NCBI RefSeq assembly: GCF_006715145.1 | Contig: NZ_VFMR01000001.1 | Location: 1,674,001 to 1,738,000, forward strand | Reading direction: 5' to 3' | From: Microbacterium sp. SLBN-146 | GTDB taxonomy: Bacteria; Actinomycetota; Actinomycetes; Actinomycetales; Microbacteriaceae | Length of the DNA: 64,000 nucleotides | Part shown: positions 50,292 through 58,114 of the stretch, piece by piece | How the letters are laid out: the number at the start of each line of letters is the position of its first letter | Position numbering within the stretch: the stretch's first letter is position 1 | Position numbers and translations under genes: made by a program | The notes under the pieces: model-generated | What the model was told of the DNA's origin: nothing | Databases searched by the model: none | The model's input: the letters and a program-made list of their open reading frames with translations, nothing else

Positions 50292-51554
50292 CTACGCGAG
50301 TGCGTCGACGATGGGGCGGAACTTCACTCGGGTCTCGAGCAGCTCCGTCTCGGGATCGCTGCCGGCGACGATGCCCGCTCCCGCATACGCGGTGACGGCG
50401 ATGCCGGCAGCCGTGTCCGTGGCATCCAGGTCGAACTGCGCGCACCGGAGCGCGATCGCCCACTCGCCGTCGCCCGTGCCGTCGATCCAGCCGACCGGAC
50501 CCGCGTAGCGTCCGCGATCGAAGGGTTCGAGGCGACGGATCACCTCGATCGCCGCTGCCGTCGGTGTCCCGGCGACCGCCGCGGTCGGGTGCAGTTCGCG
50601 CACGAGATCGAGAGCGGATGCCGCGCCCGCCAGCTCGCCTTCCACGTCGGTCGCGAGGTGCCACACGTTCGGGAGCTTGAGGGTGAACGGTGCCTCCGCC
50701 GCGGCGAGGGCGCGCGTGTGCGGGCGGAGAGCGGCCAGGACGCTGCGGACGGCGAACTCGTGCTCATCGAGGTCCTTCGCGCTCGACGCGAGGCCGGCGG
50801 ATGCCGCGACGTCGGCGTCGGCATCGGCTCCGCGCGACGCCGTACCGGCGAGCACACGGGCGGTGATCGAACCGCCACGCACCGTCACGAGGGTCTCAGG
50901 GCTCGCCCCGATGAGTCCGTCGACGGCGAACGTCCACGTGTCGGGGTAGTCCTGCGAGAGCGCACGCGCGAGGCGGCGGAGGTCCGCGCCCGCGGGGACG
51001 GAACCGCGGAGATCACGCGCCAGCACGACCTTGCCGACCTCGCCGGCGGCGATCGCCTGCAGGGCTGCGCGCACCGACTCCATGTAACCGCCCGCGGTCT
51101 GCTCCCCGGGACCGAGGGTTCCCGCCCAATGCGGACCGTAGGGCTCGGGCAGGCGAACGGGCACGGGGTCCCGCGTGTCCGCGACGTCGCTGATCGTCGT
51201 GATCCACGCACGGCCCCCTCGGCGGCCGACGATGACGGACGGGACGATGAGGATGCTCCGGCGTGCCGAGTCGTCGTCGAAGGCGAGCGTCCCGAACGCC
51301 ACGAGGCCCGTTCCCGGAAGGTCGACGTCGTCGCGGACGTCTGCCGCGGCAGCGAGCCGGGACCAGCGATCCGTGAGCGGCGGAGTGCCGTGACCCGCAT
51401 GGTGCACGAGGGTGTGGGCGACACCGAATCCGACGATCCCGTCGCCCTTGCGCGTCCACGCGAGAGGATGCGACGGCGATGTGTAGGGGAGCAGGTCTTC
51501 GACCGCGTCGATCTCGCGGGTTTCCACGCGGAGTCGCGGGGCCGAGGGTGTCAC
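50292..51554 (-). CDS. menF: Isochorismate synthase
   Basis: A 420-residue chorismate-utilising enzyme: GKVVLARDLRG near residue 170, TWTFAVDGLIGASPETLVTV, metal-binding WHLATDVEGEL, and AVAGTPTAAAIEVIRRLEPFDRGRYAGPVGW near the C-terminus. It feeds isochorismate to MenD; a siderophore-type EntC role cannot be excluded, but the neighbouring men genes favour menaquinone. A TAGGCT -10 (51566-51561) lies exactly 6 nt before the GTG start, predicting a leaderless transcript. Confidence 0.92.
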   Translation of the reverse strand: MTPSAPRLRVETREIDAVEDLLPYTSPSHPLAWTRKGDGIVGFGVAHTLVHHAGHGTPPLTDRWSRLAAAADVRDDVDLPGTGLVAFGTLAFDDDSARRSILIVPSVIVGRRGGRAWITTISDVADTRDPVPVRLPEPYGPHWAGTLGPGEQTAGGYMESVRAALQAIAAGEVGKVVLARDLRGSVPAGADLRRLARALSQDYPDTWTFAVDGLIGASPETLVTVRGGSITARVLAGTASRGADADADVAASAGLASSAKDLDEHEFAVRSVLAALRPHTRALAAAEAPFTLKLPNVWHLATDVEGELAGAASALDLVRELHPTAAVAGTPTAAAIEVIRRLEPFDRGRYAGPVGWIDGTGDGEWAIALRCAQFDLDATDTAAGIAVTAYAGAGIVAGSDPETELLETRVKFRPIVDALA

Positions 51555-51560
51555 CTTCCC

Positions 51561-51570
51561 AGCCTAGACT
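51561..51570. promoter_or_regulatory. Overlapping divergent -10 elements of menF and the DUF402 gene
   Basis: The ten bases AGCCTAGACT contain TAGGCT for menF on the minus strand (51566-51561) and TAGACT for the DUF402 gene on the plus strand (51565-51570); they share the central TA. Each ends 6 nt before its GTG start codon. RNA polymerase can use only one at a time, and each promoter's -35 region lies within the other gene's coding sequence. Confidence 0.7.
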
Positions 51571-51576
51571 CGCGTC

Positions 51577-52119
51577 GTGACGATGGATCGCCCCGCCCCC
51601 GGTACCCGGCTGATCTTCCGCTGGCGGAAGTGGGACGGCGGACCGCACTGGGTGCACGACTGCGTCTACCTCGGGTCGGACCAGTGGGGCGACTGGTTCG
51701 GTCAGCCGACGGGCTGGCGCAGTTCGAGGCCGGGACGCGATCACGTCGCGGGCGGCCCGAACGTGACGCTCCTCCCGCCGAGCGGCGACTACGCGCTCAC
51801 CGTCAACCTCGCCCCGCCCGCGTCGTATCGCATCTACATCGACATCGCATGGGATGTCCGCTGGGATGGCGGTGAGCCGACCGGCATCGACATGGATCTC
51901 GACGTCATCCGCGCGATCGACAGCCGTGGGGTTTGGATCGACGACCGCGACGAATGGGACGAGCACCGCGTCGCCTACGGCTATCCGCTCGACGTCGTCG
52001 CCGAACTCGAAGCGCTCGCCGTCGACCTCGAGCGTCGTGTCCAGGGTCGCGAGGCGCCCTTCGACGATGCGACGGGGGATGCCTGGCTGGCACGGCTGGC
52101 ATCCATGGACCTGTCCTAA
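51577..52119 (+). CDS. DUF402 family protein
   Basis: A 180-residue protein. HWVHDCVYLGSDQWGDWFGQP near residue 24, VNLAPPASYRIYIDIAWDVRW, DMDLDVIRAIDSRGVWIDDRDEWDEH and the helix DVVAELEALAVDLERR form the DUF402 fold, known from nucleoside di/triphosphatases such as Ntdp and from FomD. A metal-dependent nucleotide phosphatase activity is possible. Leaderless GTG start. Its TAA stop forms the start of the menG -10. Confidence 0.82.
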   Translation: MTMDRPAPGTRLIFRWRKWDGGPHWVHDCVYLGSDQWGDWFGQPTGWRSSRPGRDHVAGGPNVTLLPPSGDYALTVNLAPPASYRIYIDIAWDVRWDGGEPTGIDMDLDVIRAIDSRGVWIDDRDEWDEHRVAYGYPLDVVAELEALAVDLERRVQGREAPFDDATGDAWLARLASMDLS

Positions 52120-52122
52120 GCT
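52117..52122 (+). promoter_or_regulatory. -10 element TAAGCT of menG built on a stop codon
   Basis: TAAGCT starts with the TAA stop of the DUF402 gene and ends exactly 6 nt before the menG GTG at 52129. Confidence 0.6.
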
Positions 52123-52128
52123 CGACGC

Positions 52129-52863
52129 GTGACCGAGAACGAAGGCGACCGCGCCGATCTCACCCGCGCTGATCTCGACAAGGACCCGGCGAAGGTCAGC
52201 GGCATGTTCGACCAGGTCGCGAAGCGCTACGACCTCACGAACGACGTCCTGAGTCTTGGCAACGACCGCTTCTGGCGGGCCGCCACGACGCGCGCCGTCG
52301 CCCCTCGAGCGGGCGAGCGCATCCTGGATCTCGCGGCGGGCACGGGTGCGTCGAGCGTCTCCTTCGCGCGCAGCGGTGCGCACGTCGTGGCCGCGGACTT
52401 CTCTCCGGGGATGATCGCCGAGGGCAGGCGCCGACACGGCGGCATCCGCAATCTCGAGTTCCGCGAAGCGGATGCGACGGATCTGCCGTTCGCCGACGAC
52501 GAATTCGACGCCGTGACGATGTCCTTCGGCCTGCGCAACGTCAACGAGCCTCGGACGGCACTCGCGGAACTCCTGCGCGTCACGCGTCCGGGCGGACGAC
52601 TCGTCGTCTGCGAGTTCTCGCACCCGCCGTCGCGGGCATTCGCGGGTCTGTACCGCTTCTACAACGACCGCGTCCTCCCGGTCGTCGCCAAAGCGATGAG
52701 TTCGAATGCCGATGCATACGACTACTTGAACGAGTCGATCCGGGATTGGCCCGATCAGCCCACATTGTCGGCGTGGATCCGCGACGCCGGGTGGAGCGAG
52801 GTCGCGTACCGCAATCTGTCGTTCGGTATCGTCGCCCTTCACCGTGCGGTAAAGCCGGTATGA
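52129..52863 (+). CDS. menG: Demethylmenaquinone methyltransferase (UbiE family)
   Basis: A 244-residue SAM methyltransferase. [23 protein letters not shown] near residue 27 is the UbiE-family opening; the SAM site is [15 protein letters not shown], and [14 protein letters not shown] and [11 protein letters not shown] are further family landmarks. It makes menaquinone from demethylmenaquinone. Polyprenyl synthase follows 24 bp downstream but has its own -10. Confidence 0.94.
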   Translation: MTENEGDRADLTRADLDKDPAKVSGMFDQVAKRYDLTNDVLSLGNDRFWRAATTRAVAPRAGERILDLAAGTGASSVSFARSGAHVVAADFSPGMIAEGRRRHGGIRNLEFREADATDLPFADDEFDAVTMSFGLRNVNEPRTALAELLRVTRPGGRLVVCEFSHPPSRAFAGLYRFYNDRVLPVVAKAMSSNADAYDYLNESIRDWPDQPTLSAWIRDAGWSEVAYRNLSFGIVALHRAVKPV

Positions 52864-52886
52864 CCGCACCCCGGTAGGCTGGGGGT

Positions 52887-53942
52887 GTGACTCCCTCAGC
52901 GTCGGACTCGCGGATCGCGGGCAAGCTGGGCCTCACCGACCGCATCTTCGCGGGGCCTCGATCGCGGCGCCTCATGTCGACGGTCGAAAAGGGGCTCCAG
53001 CGCGTCGACGAGACCCTTGCGGCGGAACTGCGCATCACCGATGCGATCGCCGATGCGCCCTCGCGCTATCTCTACGAAGCGGGGGGAAAGCGCGTTCGTC
53101 CGATGCTGGCTCTGCTGACCTCTCAACTCGGCGACGGCGCGACCGATGCGGTCATCCAGGCGGCGACGGCTCTCGAGCTGACGCACCTCGGTTCGCTCTA
53201 CCACGACGACGTGATGGATGCCGCGGACAAGCGCCGTGGTGTGCCCAGTGCGCACGCCGTGTGGGGCAACAACGTCGCGATCCTCACGGGCGACCTCCTC
53301 TTCTCGCGTGCGAGCCAGATCATGGCGCGAAACGGCGAGAAGGCGATCCAGCTGCAGGCCGACACGTTCGAGCGTCTCGTCCTCGGACAGATGCACGAGA
53401 CGGTCGGAGCGCAGCCGGGCGACGATCGTGTCGCGTTCTACCTCCAGGTCCTCTCCGACAAGACGGGGTCGCTCATCGCGGCTGCCGCGCAGTCGGGCAT
53501 CCTCTTCTCCAACGGGCCCGAAGAGCTCGAGCAGCCGCTCGTCGTCTTCGGCGAGAAGGCCGGTGTCGCCTTCCAGCTGCTCGATGACGTCATCGACCTC
53601 TCCGCCGATCCCGCCGAGACCGGGAAGGTGCCCGGCACCGATCTGCGTGCCGGAGTGCCGACGATGCCGTACCTGCTTCTTCGCGAGAAGACCGACGCTG
53701 CGTCGGTTGCGCTCCGCGAGACGATCGACGAGGGTGTCGATCGCATCGCCGATGGCGCCGACATCGCGATCCTCGACGAACCGCTCGCGCTCCTCCGTGA
53801 GCACGCCGCGACGGAAGAGACCCTCGATCTCGCGCACGCGTGGTCGCGCGAAGCCATCGACGCCCTCGCCCCCGTGCCAGACGGCCCGGTGCGCGAAGCG
53901 CTCACACGCTTCGCGCAGGCCGTCGCCGATCGCTCCAGCTAG
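52887..53942 (+). CDS. Polyprenyl diphosphate synthase (menaquinone side chain)
   Basis: A 351-residue trans-prenyl synthase: RYLYEAGGKRVRPMLALL near residue 55, first Asp-rich motif LGSLYHDDVMDAADKRRG near 105-122, and second FQLLDDVIDLSAD near 230. By position next to menG it should make the C40-C50 tail for MenA. A TAGGCT -10 (52875-52880) ends 6 nt before the GTG start, so it is predicted leaderless even though it follows menG closely. Confidence 0.92.
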   Translation: MTPSASDSRIAGKLGLTDRIFAGPRSRRLMSTVEKGLQRVDETLAAELRITDAIADAPSRYLYEAGGKRVRPMLALLTSQLGDGATDAVIQAATALELTHLGSLYHDDVMDAADKRRGVPSAHAVWGNNVAILTGDLLFSRASQIMARNGEKAIQLQADTFERLVLGQMHETVGAQPGDDRVAFYLQVLSDKTGSLIAAAAQSGILFSNGPEELEQPLVVFGEKAGVAFQLLDDVIDLSADPAETGKVPGTDLRAGVPTMPYLLLREKTDAASVALRETIDEGVDRIADGADIAILDEPLALLREHAATEETLDLAHAWSREAIDALAPVPDGPVREALTRFAQAVADRSS

Positions 53943-54016
53943 CATCTCGACGGCCGCCGAGCCCGTCCCCGCTCGATCGCGACGGAACGGTGGCCGGACC
54001 TGAAAGGAAGACCTCC

Positions 54017-55390
54017 ATGACCAAGCTCCGACTCGCTATCGTCGGTGCGGGCCCTGCGGGCATCTACGCCGCCGACATCCTCCTGAAGGCCGAGCGCAAG
54101 TTCGACGTGTCGATCGATCTCTTCGAGCAGCTTCCGGCGCCGTACGGTCTTGTCCGCTATGGCGTCGCCCCCGATCATCCGCGGATCAAGGGTGTCGTGT
54201 CGGCCCTGCGGGATGTGCTCGACCGCGGCGACATCCGCATCTTCGGCAACGTCCGCTTCGGTCAGGACATCACGCTCGACGACCTGAAGTCGCACTACAA
54301 CGCGGTCATCTTCTCGACCGGTGCGATCCTTGATGCCGACCTCGACCTCCCCGGGATCGATGCCAAGGGCTCCTACGGCGCTGCGGACTTCGTCAGCTGG
54401 TTCGACGGTCACCCCGACGTTCCCCGCGAGTGGCCGCTGGAGGCCGAGTCGATCGCCGTCATCGGCAACGGCAACGTCGCCCTCGATGTCGCGCGCATGC
54501 TCGCGAAGCATCCCATCGACCTTCTCCCGACCGAAGTGCCGGCCAACGTCTATGAGGGACTCGAGGCATCGCCCGTCACCGACGTGCACGTGTTCGGTCG
54601 TCGCGGGCCCGCGCAGGTGAAGTTCACGCCGCTCGAGCTTCGTGAACTGGGCGAACTGCGCGATGTGGACATGGTCGTCTACGACGAGGACTTCGACTAC
54701 GACGACGCGTCCCGCGCCGCGATCGAGACGAACAAGCAGGTCAAGGTCATCGACCGTGTTCTGCAGTCGTGGCGGCAGCGCCCGAGTGTCAACGGTGCCG
54801 GTGGCGAAGCATCGCGCCGTCTTCACTTCCACTTCTACGCTCGGCCGGTCGAAGTGAAGAAGGATGCCGAAGGCCGCGTGGCTGCGCTCGTCTACGAGCG
54901 CACGCGGCCCAACGACGAAGGCGGTGTCGAAGGTACGGGCGAGATGCGAGAGGTTGCCGTTCAGGCCCTCTACCGGGCGGTCGGCTACTTCGGTTCTCCG
55001 CTTCCCGGTGTGCCGTTCGACAAGCGGCACGGCGTCATCCCCAACCACGAGGGACAGGTGCTCCACAAGGACTCCAACGAACGCGTCCCCGGTGTCTACG
55101 CGACGGGATGGATCAAGCGCGGTCCCGTGGGTCTCATCGGCCACACGAAATCCGACGCCATGGAGACGATCCGTCACGTCATCAACGATCAGGGGTCGTG
55201 GTGGACCCCCGAGGATCCGTCGGAGGAGGCGATTCCGGCTCTCCTCGCGGAGCGGGGTGTCCAGTGGACGGATCTCGACGGATGGCACCGGCTCGACGAG
55301 CACGAGATCGCCCTCGGTGCGCCGCACGAGCGCGCGCGCATCAAGGTCGTTCCTCGCGAAGAGATGATCAAGATCTCGCGAGGCGAGTAG
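54017..55390 (+). CDS. Ferredoxin/flavodoxin-NADP+ reductase (FprA type)
   Basis: A 457-residue flavoprotein: FAD site LAIVGAGPAGIYAADIL at the N-terminus, APYGLVRYGVAPDHPRIKGV, NADP site IAVIGNGNVALDVARML near 153, and C-terminal GVYATGWIKRGPVGLIGHTK. It matches the adrenodoxin-reductase-like FprA of mycobacteria and passes electrons between NADPH and ferredoxin. Start ATG 54017 has the SD GAAAGGAAG, unlike the leaderless genes around it. Confidence 0.9.
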   Translation: MTKLRLAIVGAGPAGIYAADILLKAERKFDVSIDLFEQLPAPYGLVRYGVAPDHPRIKGVVSALRDVLDRGDIRIFGNVRFGQDITLDDLKSHYNAVIFSTGAILDADLDLPGIDAKGSYGAADFVSWFDGHPDVPREWPLEAESIAVIGNGNVALDVARMLAKHPIDLLPTEVPANVYEGLEASPVTDVHVFGRRGPAQVKFTPLELRELGELRDVDMVVYDEDFDYDDASRAAIETNKQVKVIDRVLQSWRQRPSVNGAGGEASRRLHFHFYARPVEVKKDAEGRVAALVYERTRPNDEGGVEGTGEMREVAVQALYRAVGYFGSPLPGVPFDKRHGVIPNHEGQVLHKDSNERVPGVYATGWIKRGPVGLIGHTKSDAMETIRHVINDQGSWWTPEDPSEEAIPALLAERGVQWTDLDGWHRLDEHEIALGAPHERARIKVVPREEMIKISRGE

Positions 55391-55439
55391 ACGAAACCAG
55401 ATCCTCCGGCGGCGGAGAGCGCCTGGCTAGGCTGGGAGC

Positions 55440-56447
55440 ATGTCCGACGAGTGGGTTCCCGACGTTCTGGGGGAGCCGTTCGAGCAGCTGACGCTGCCGC
55501 TCGGAACGGACGAGGAGGGCGAGGTCGTTGCGACGCTCGTTCGCCTTCTGCCGTCTGCGGCACCGTTCGGCGGCCTGTTCGGTGACCATCGTCCGTTCGC
55601 CGATGTCGATGTGCTCTACGTGCACGGCTGGTCGGACTACTTCTTCCAGGCGCGCTTGGCGCGATACTGGGCGGATCGCGGTGCGCGGTTCTACGCGCTG
55701 GATCTGCGGAAGTACGGTCGGAGTCTCCGTGACGGACAGACCGCGGGCTTCATCACCGACTTGAGCCACTACGACGCCGACATCGGTGCAGGCCTCGAAG
55801 CGATGGGTCGATCGGCCGACGGTGGAGGTGAACGGCGGCTCGTGCTGCTCGGGCATTCGACGGGCGGGCTGACGCTGAGCCTGTGGGCTGCGCGGCATCC
55901 GGATGCCGTGAGCGCCGTCATCCTCAACAGTCCGTGGTTGGAGTTCCAGCTGAGTGCGGCCACGCGCGCCGCGATCGCTCCGATGCTGGGTCTCCACTCG
56001 CGCCTTCGGCCGCTCGATCTCTGGCCGCAGGTGGATGCCGGGTTCTATTCGCGTGCCCAGACCGAGGTCGCGGACCCCGACGATCCGGTGTCGATCAATA
56101 CCGTGTGGCGACCGGAGCAGACGATGCCCGTGCACGTCGCCTGGATGAATGCCGTCATCGCAGGACACACGAAGGTCTCGGCAGGACTCGGGATTCCCGC
56201 GCCGGTCTGCGTGCTCCTGTCGGCCCGCACTGTTCCGCCGACACGATGGGGTGAGGATCTCACGTCGGCCGACACGGTGCTCGTCGTCGATGACATCGCG
56301 CGAGCGTCGTTAAAGCTCGGGCCCTCGGTGACCGTCGAGCGGATCGACGGCGCCCTGCACGACGTGTTCCTCTCGCGACACGACGCGCGCGACCAGGCCT
56401 ATCGGCGTCTCGATCGCTGGGCGATGGGGATGCTGCGCCGCCACTGA
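55440..56447 (+). CDS. Alpha/beta-hydrolase (lysophospholipase-like)
   Basis: A 335-residue serine hydrolase: LYVHGWSDYFFQARLARYWADRG, FYALDLRKYGRS, nucleophile elbow VLLGHSTGGLTLSLW near 140, and the late His in IDGALHDVFLSRHDAR. This is the lysophospholipase/monoglyceride lipase type. A MenH role is conceivable given the men genes upstream but not supported by any specific residue. TAGGCT (55428-55433) ends 6 nt before the ATG. Confidence 0.85.
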   Translation: MSDEWVPDVLGEPFEQLTLPLGTDEEGEVVATLVRLLPSAAPFGGLFGDHRPFADVDVLYVHGWSDYFFQARLARYWADRGARFYALDLRKYGRSLRDGQTAGFITDLSHYDADIGAGLEAMGRSADGGGERRLVLLGHSTGGLTLSLWAARHPDAVSAVILNSPWLEFQLSAATRAAIAPMLGLHSRLRPLDLWPQVDAGFYSRAQTEVADPDDPVSINTVWRPEQTMPVHVAWMNAVIAGHTKVSAGLGIPAPVCVLLSARTVPPTRWGEDLTSADTVLVVDDIARASLKLGPSVTVERIDGALHDVFLSRHDARDQAYRRLDRWAMGMLRRH

Positions 56448-56570
56448 GCCGCGCACGTCGCACCTGGCGCGCATCCGTCGCGTGATGCCGGCATCCGATG
56501 GGACGTTCGACCCGCTCGCGCCCGCTCGACCTCGGGACGATGGACGGAGTCGGACGAACCGGGAGGCATC

Positions 56571-56774
56571 ATGGCTGACAGTCGTCGCAGCGTTCAGGTC
56601 GTGGAGCGCAACGGTACGTGGGGTGTCTTCTTCCTCCTCGCGTACATCGGTGCCGCGATCTTCTTCATCTCCCGCTCGGACGGGTCCTTCTGGTCCGTCG
56701 TGCTGGGCCTCCTCCAGGCGATGGTATGGCCCGTGTACGTCACCTACTACGTTCTCGACGTCCTGATCGCGTGA
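56571..56774 (+). CDS. Small two-helix membrane protein
   Basis: A 67-residue protein with helices GVFFLLAYIGAAIFFIS and WSVVLGLLQAMVWPVYVTYYVLDVLI. No family is recognised. ATG 56571 has the SD GGGAGG. Its TGA overlaps the GTG of the CPBP protease gene (GTGA), so it is coupled and may be a partner of that protein. Confidence 0.65.
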   Translation: MADSRRSVQVVERNGTWGVFFLLAYIGAAIFFISRSDGSFWSVVLGLLQAMVWPVYVTYYVLDVLIA

Positions 56775-57712
56775 CGAGGGATCGCGAGATGGCTCGGGAT
56801 CCCGTGCAGGCGACGGTGGCGCGGGGGACCGGCCGCCGTCGCCCATCCGTCGCGATGGCGTGGGTGGCGACGGCCCTCTTGGGTGCCGTGCCCGCGATCG
56901 TCACGCATCTGGTCTTCGGTCGCGTGCCGTCGTGGATGGTGTTGGCTCAGCTGTCGGTCGGTGCGCTCGTGCTGGTCGGAGTCGTCACGGTGCCGCCGCT
57001 GCGGCGACTGTGGCGATTCGTCGCTGTGCTGTTGACGCTCCTCACCGCCACGACGCTCACCTCGTGGGGAGACTTCTCCCTCGAGCCCGTGCAACGTCTC
57101 CTGGGTGGGACGGCTCTGGACGCTCAGCTGCAGCCTGTGCTGACCGCGAAGCTCGCGGTCGCCGCCGTGATGGTCGTGGCACTGATCGGGATGGGGCTGC
57201 GGCCTCGGGAGTTCTTCATGACGGTGGGCGACCTCGCCGCTCGGATACGGCCGGTACCGGCGCTGGGATTCCCGAAGCCCGACTCGTGGACGCGCTTCGG
57301 GCTCATCTGGGGGTTCGGAATCGCCGCGGTTCTCGGAGTCGGGCAGTACCTGCTGCTGCGACCGCCGGCATCCGCGTTCGTCGTGATCCTGCCGATGGTG
57401 CCGGCGATCCTCGTCTACGCCGCCGTCAATTCCGTTGCGGAGGAACTCGCGTACCGCGCTCCCCTGCTGGCGACCGCGCGACGCGCCGTCAGTTCGGCGC
57501 AGGCGCTGTGGATGTCGGCGGTGTTCTTCGGCCTCGCGCACTACTTCGGCATCCCGGGTGGCCTCTTCGGCGCGCTCGCCTCGATCTTCATGGGCTGGAT
57601 TCTGAGCAAGGCCATGCTCGAGACGCGCGGCCTGTTCTGGCCGTGGCTGATCCACTTCCTCAGCGACGTCGTGATCTTCGCGTTCCTCGCGGTCGCGTTC
57701 GTCAGCGGCTGA
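56771..57712 (+). CDS. CPBP-family intramembrane metalloprotease
   Basis: A 313-residue polytopic protein with about eight helices. The CPBP (Abi/CAAX protease-like) motifs are EELAYRAPLLATARR near residue 224, with the catalytic Glu pair, and FFGLAHYFG near 255 carrying the His; the third His is in LIHFLSDV near the C-terminus. It could process prenylated or peptide substrates or serve immunity to a bacteriocin, but no such peptide gene was found nearby. GTG 56771 overlaps the previous stop; ATG 56789 is an alternative. Confidence 0.85.
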   Translation: MTRDREMARDPVQATVARGTGRRRPSVAMAWVATALLGAVPAIVTHLVFGRVPSWMVLAQLSVGALVLVGVVTVPPLRRLWRFVAVLLTLLTATTLTSWGDFSLEPVQRLLGGTALDAQLQPVLTAKLAVAAVMVVALIGMGLRPREFFMTVGDLAARIRPVPALGFPKPDSWTRFGLIWGFGIAAVLGVGQYLLLRPPASAFVVILPMVPAILVYAAVNSVAEELAYRAPLLATARRAVSSAQALWMSAVFFGLAHYFGIPGGLFGALASIFMGWILSKAMLETRGLFWPWLIHFLSDVVIFAFLAVAFVSG

Positions 57713-57843
57713 AGCGTTCTCTCCCCGGAGGACTTTCGTCCCGCTGCGAATCGACGGGCGTGGGGTACCGTCAGCGTACGGGCGGACGAAGAGGTGGCGC
57801 TGGCACAGATCGGGCTGTGCCCGCTCTCGGGCTCTTCTGCCCC

Positions 57844-57887
57844 GCGGGCGCCGGGCCGCGTGCATGCACGCCGGGGACGGCGCCCGC
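57844..57887. terminator. Hairpin between the CPBP and bL36 genes
   Basis: GCGGGCGCC (57844-57852) and GGCGCCCGC (57879-57887) form a perfect 9-bp stem; the loop itself contains the perfect palindrome GCGTGCATGCACGC. It lies between two convergent genes and may terminate both. Nothing else is seen in the 203-bp gap. Confidence 0.5.
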
Positions 57888-57915
57888 GACTCTTCCCCTC
57901 GCGAAGGCGTTTGTC

Positions 57916-58038
57916 TCAGCCCTGGCGGCCCTTGAATCTGGGGTTGAGCTTGTTGATGACGTACACGCGTCCGCGACGACGGACGACCTGAGCGCCCGGC
58001 TGGTTCTTGAGGGACTTGAGCGATGCGCGTACCTTCAT
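57916..58038 (-). CDS. rpmJ: 50S ribosomal protein bL36, zinc-independent paralogue
   Basis: A 40-residue ribosomal protein: [21 protein letters not shown] then [16 protein letters not shown]. The four zinc-ligand residues (three Cys and one His) of ordinary bL36 are absent, which marks this as the C-minus paralogue made when zinc is scarce so that the zinc form can be replaced. SD: AGGAG. A Zur-like palindrome lies 15 bp upstream, consistent with repression in zinc-replete cells. It is divergent from a CobW-like gene. Confidence 0.94.
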   Translation of the reverse strand: MKVRASLKSLKNQPGAQVVRRRGRVYVINKLNPRFKGRQG

Positions 58039-58052
58039 TGAGGACTCCTATC

Positions 58053-58065
58053 GAGAACGATTCTC
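58053..58065. promoter_or_regulatory. Zur-type operator between rpmJ and the CobW-like gene
   Basis: GAGAACGATTCTC is a perfect palindrome (GAGAA-CGA-TTCTC) in a Zur-box-like context (flanking AATAA). The plus-strand -10 TATGAT at 58075-58080 lies just downstream, so a bound repressor would cover both divergent promoters. The nature of both target genes (zinc-free bL36 and a COG0523 protein) strongly favours Zur. Confidence 0.8.
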
Positions 58066-58114
58066 AATAAACAGTATGATCGATCACGGTCATCGTCAAT
58101 GTGAAGGGTCTTCC

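Noticed and set aside
56771..57712. Bacteriocin immunity locus around the CPBP protease
   Set aside because: No leader-peptide-like small ORF or bacteriocin transporter is adjacent; the small upstream gene is a two-helix membrane protein.
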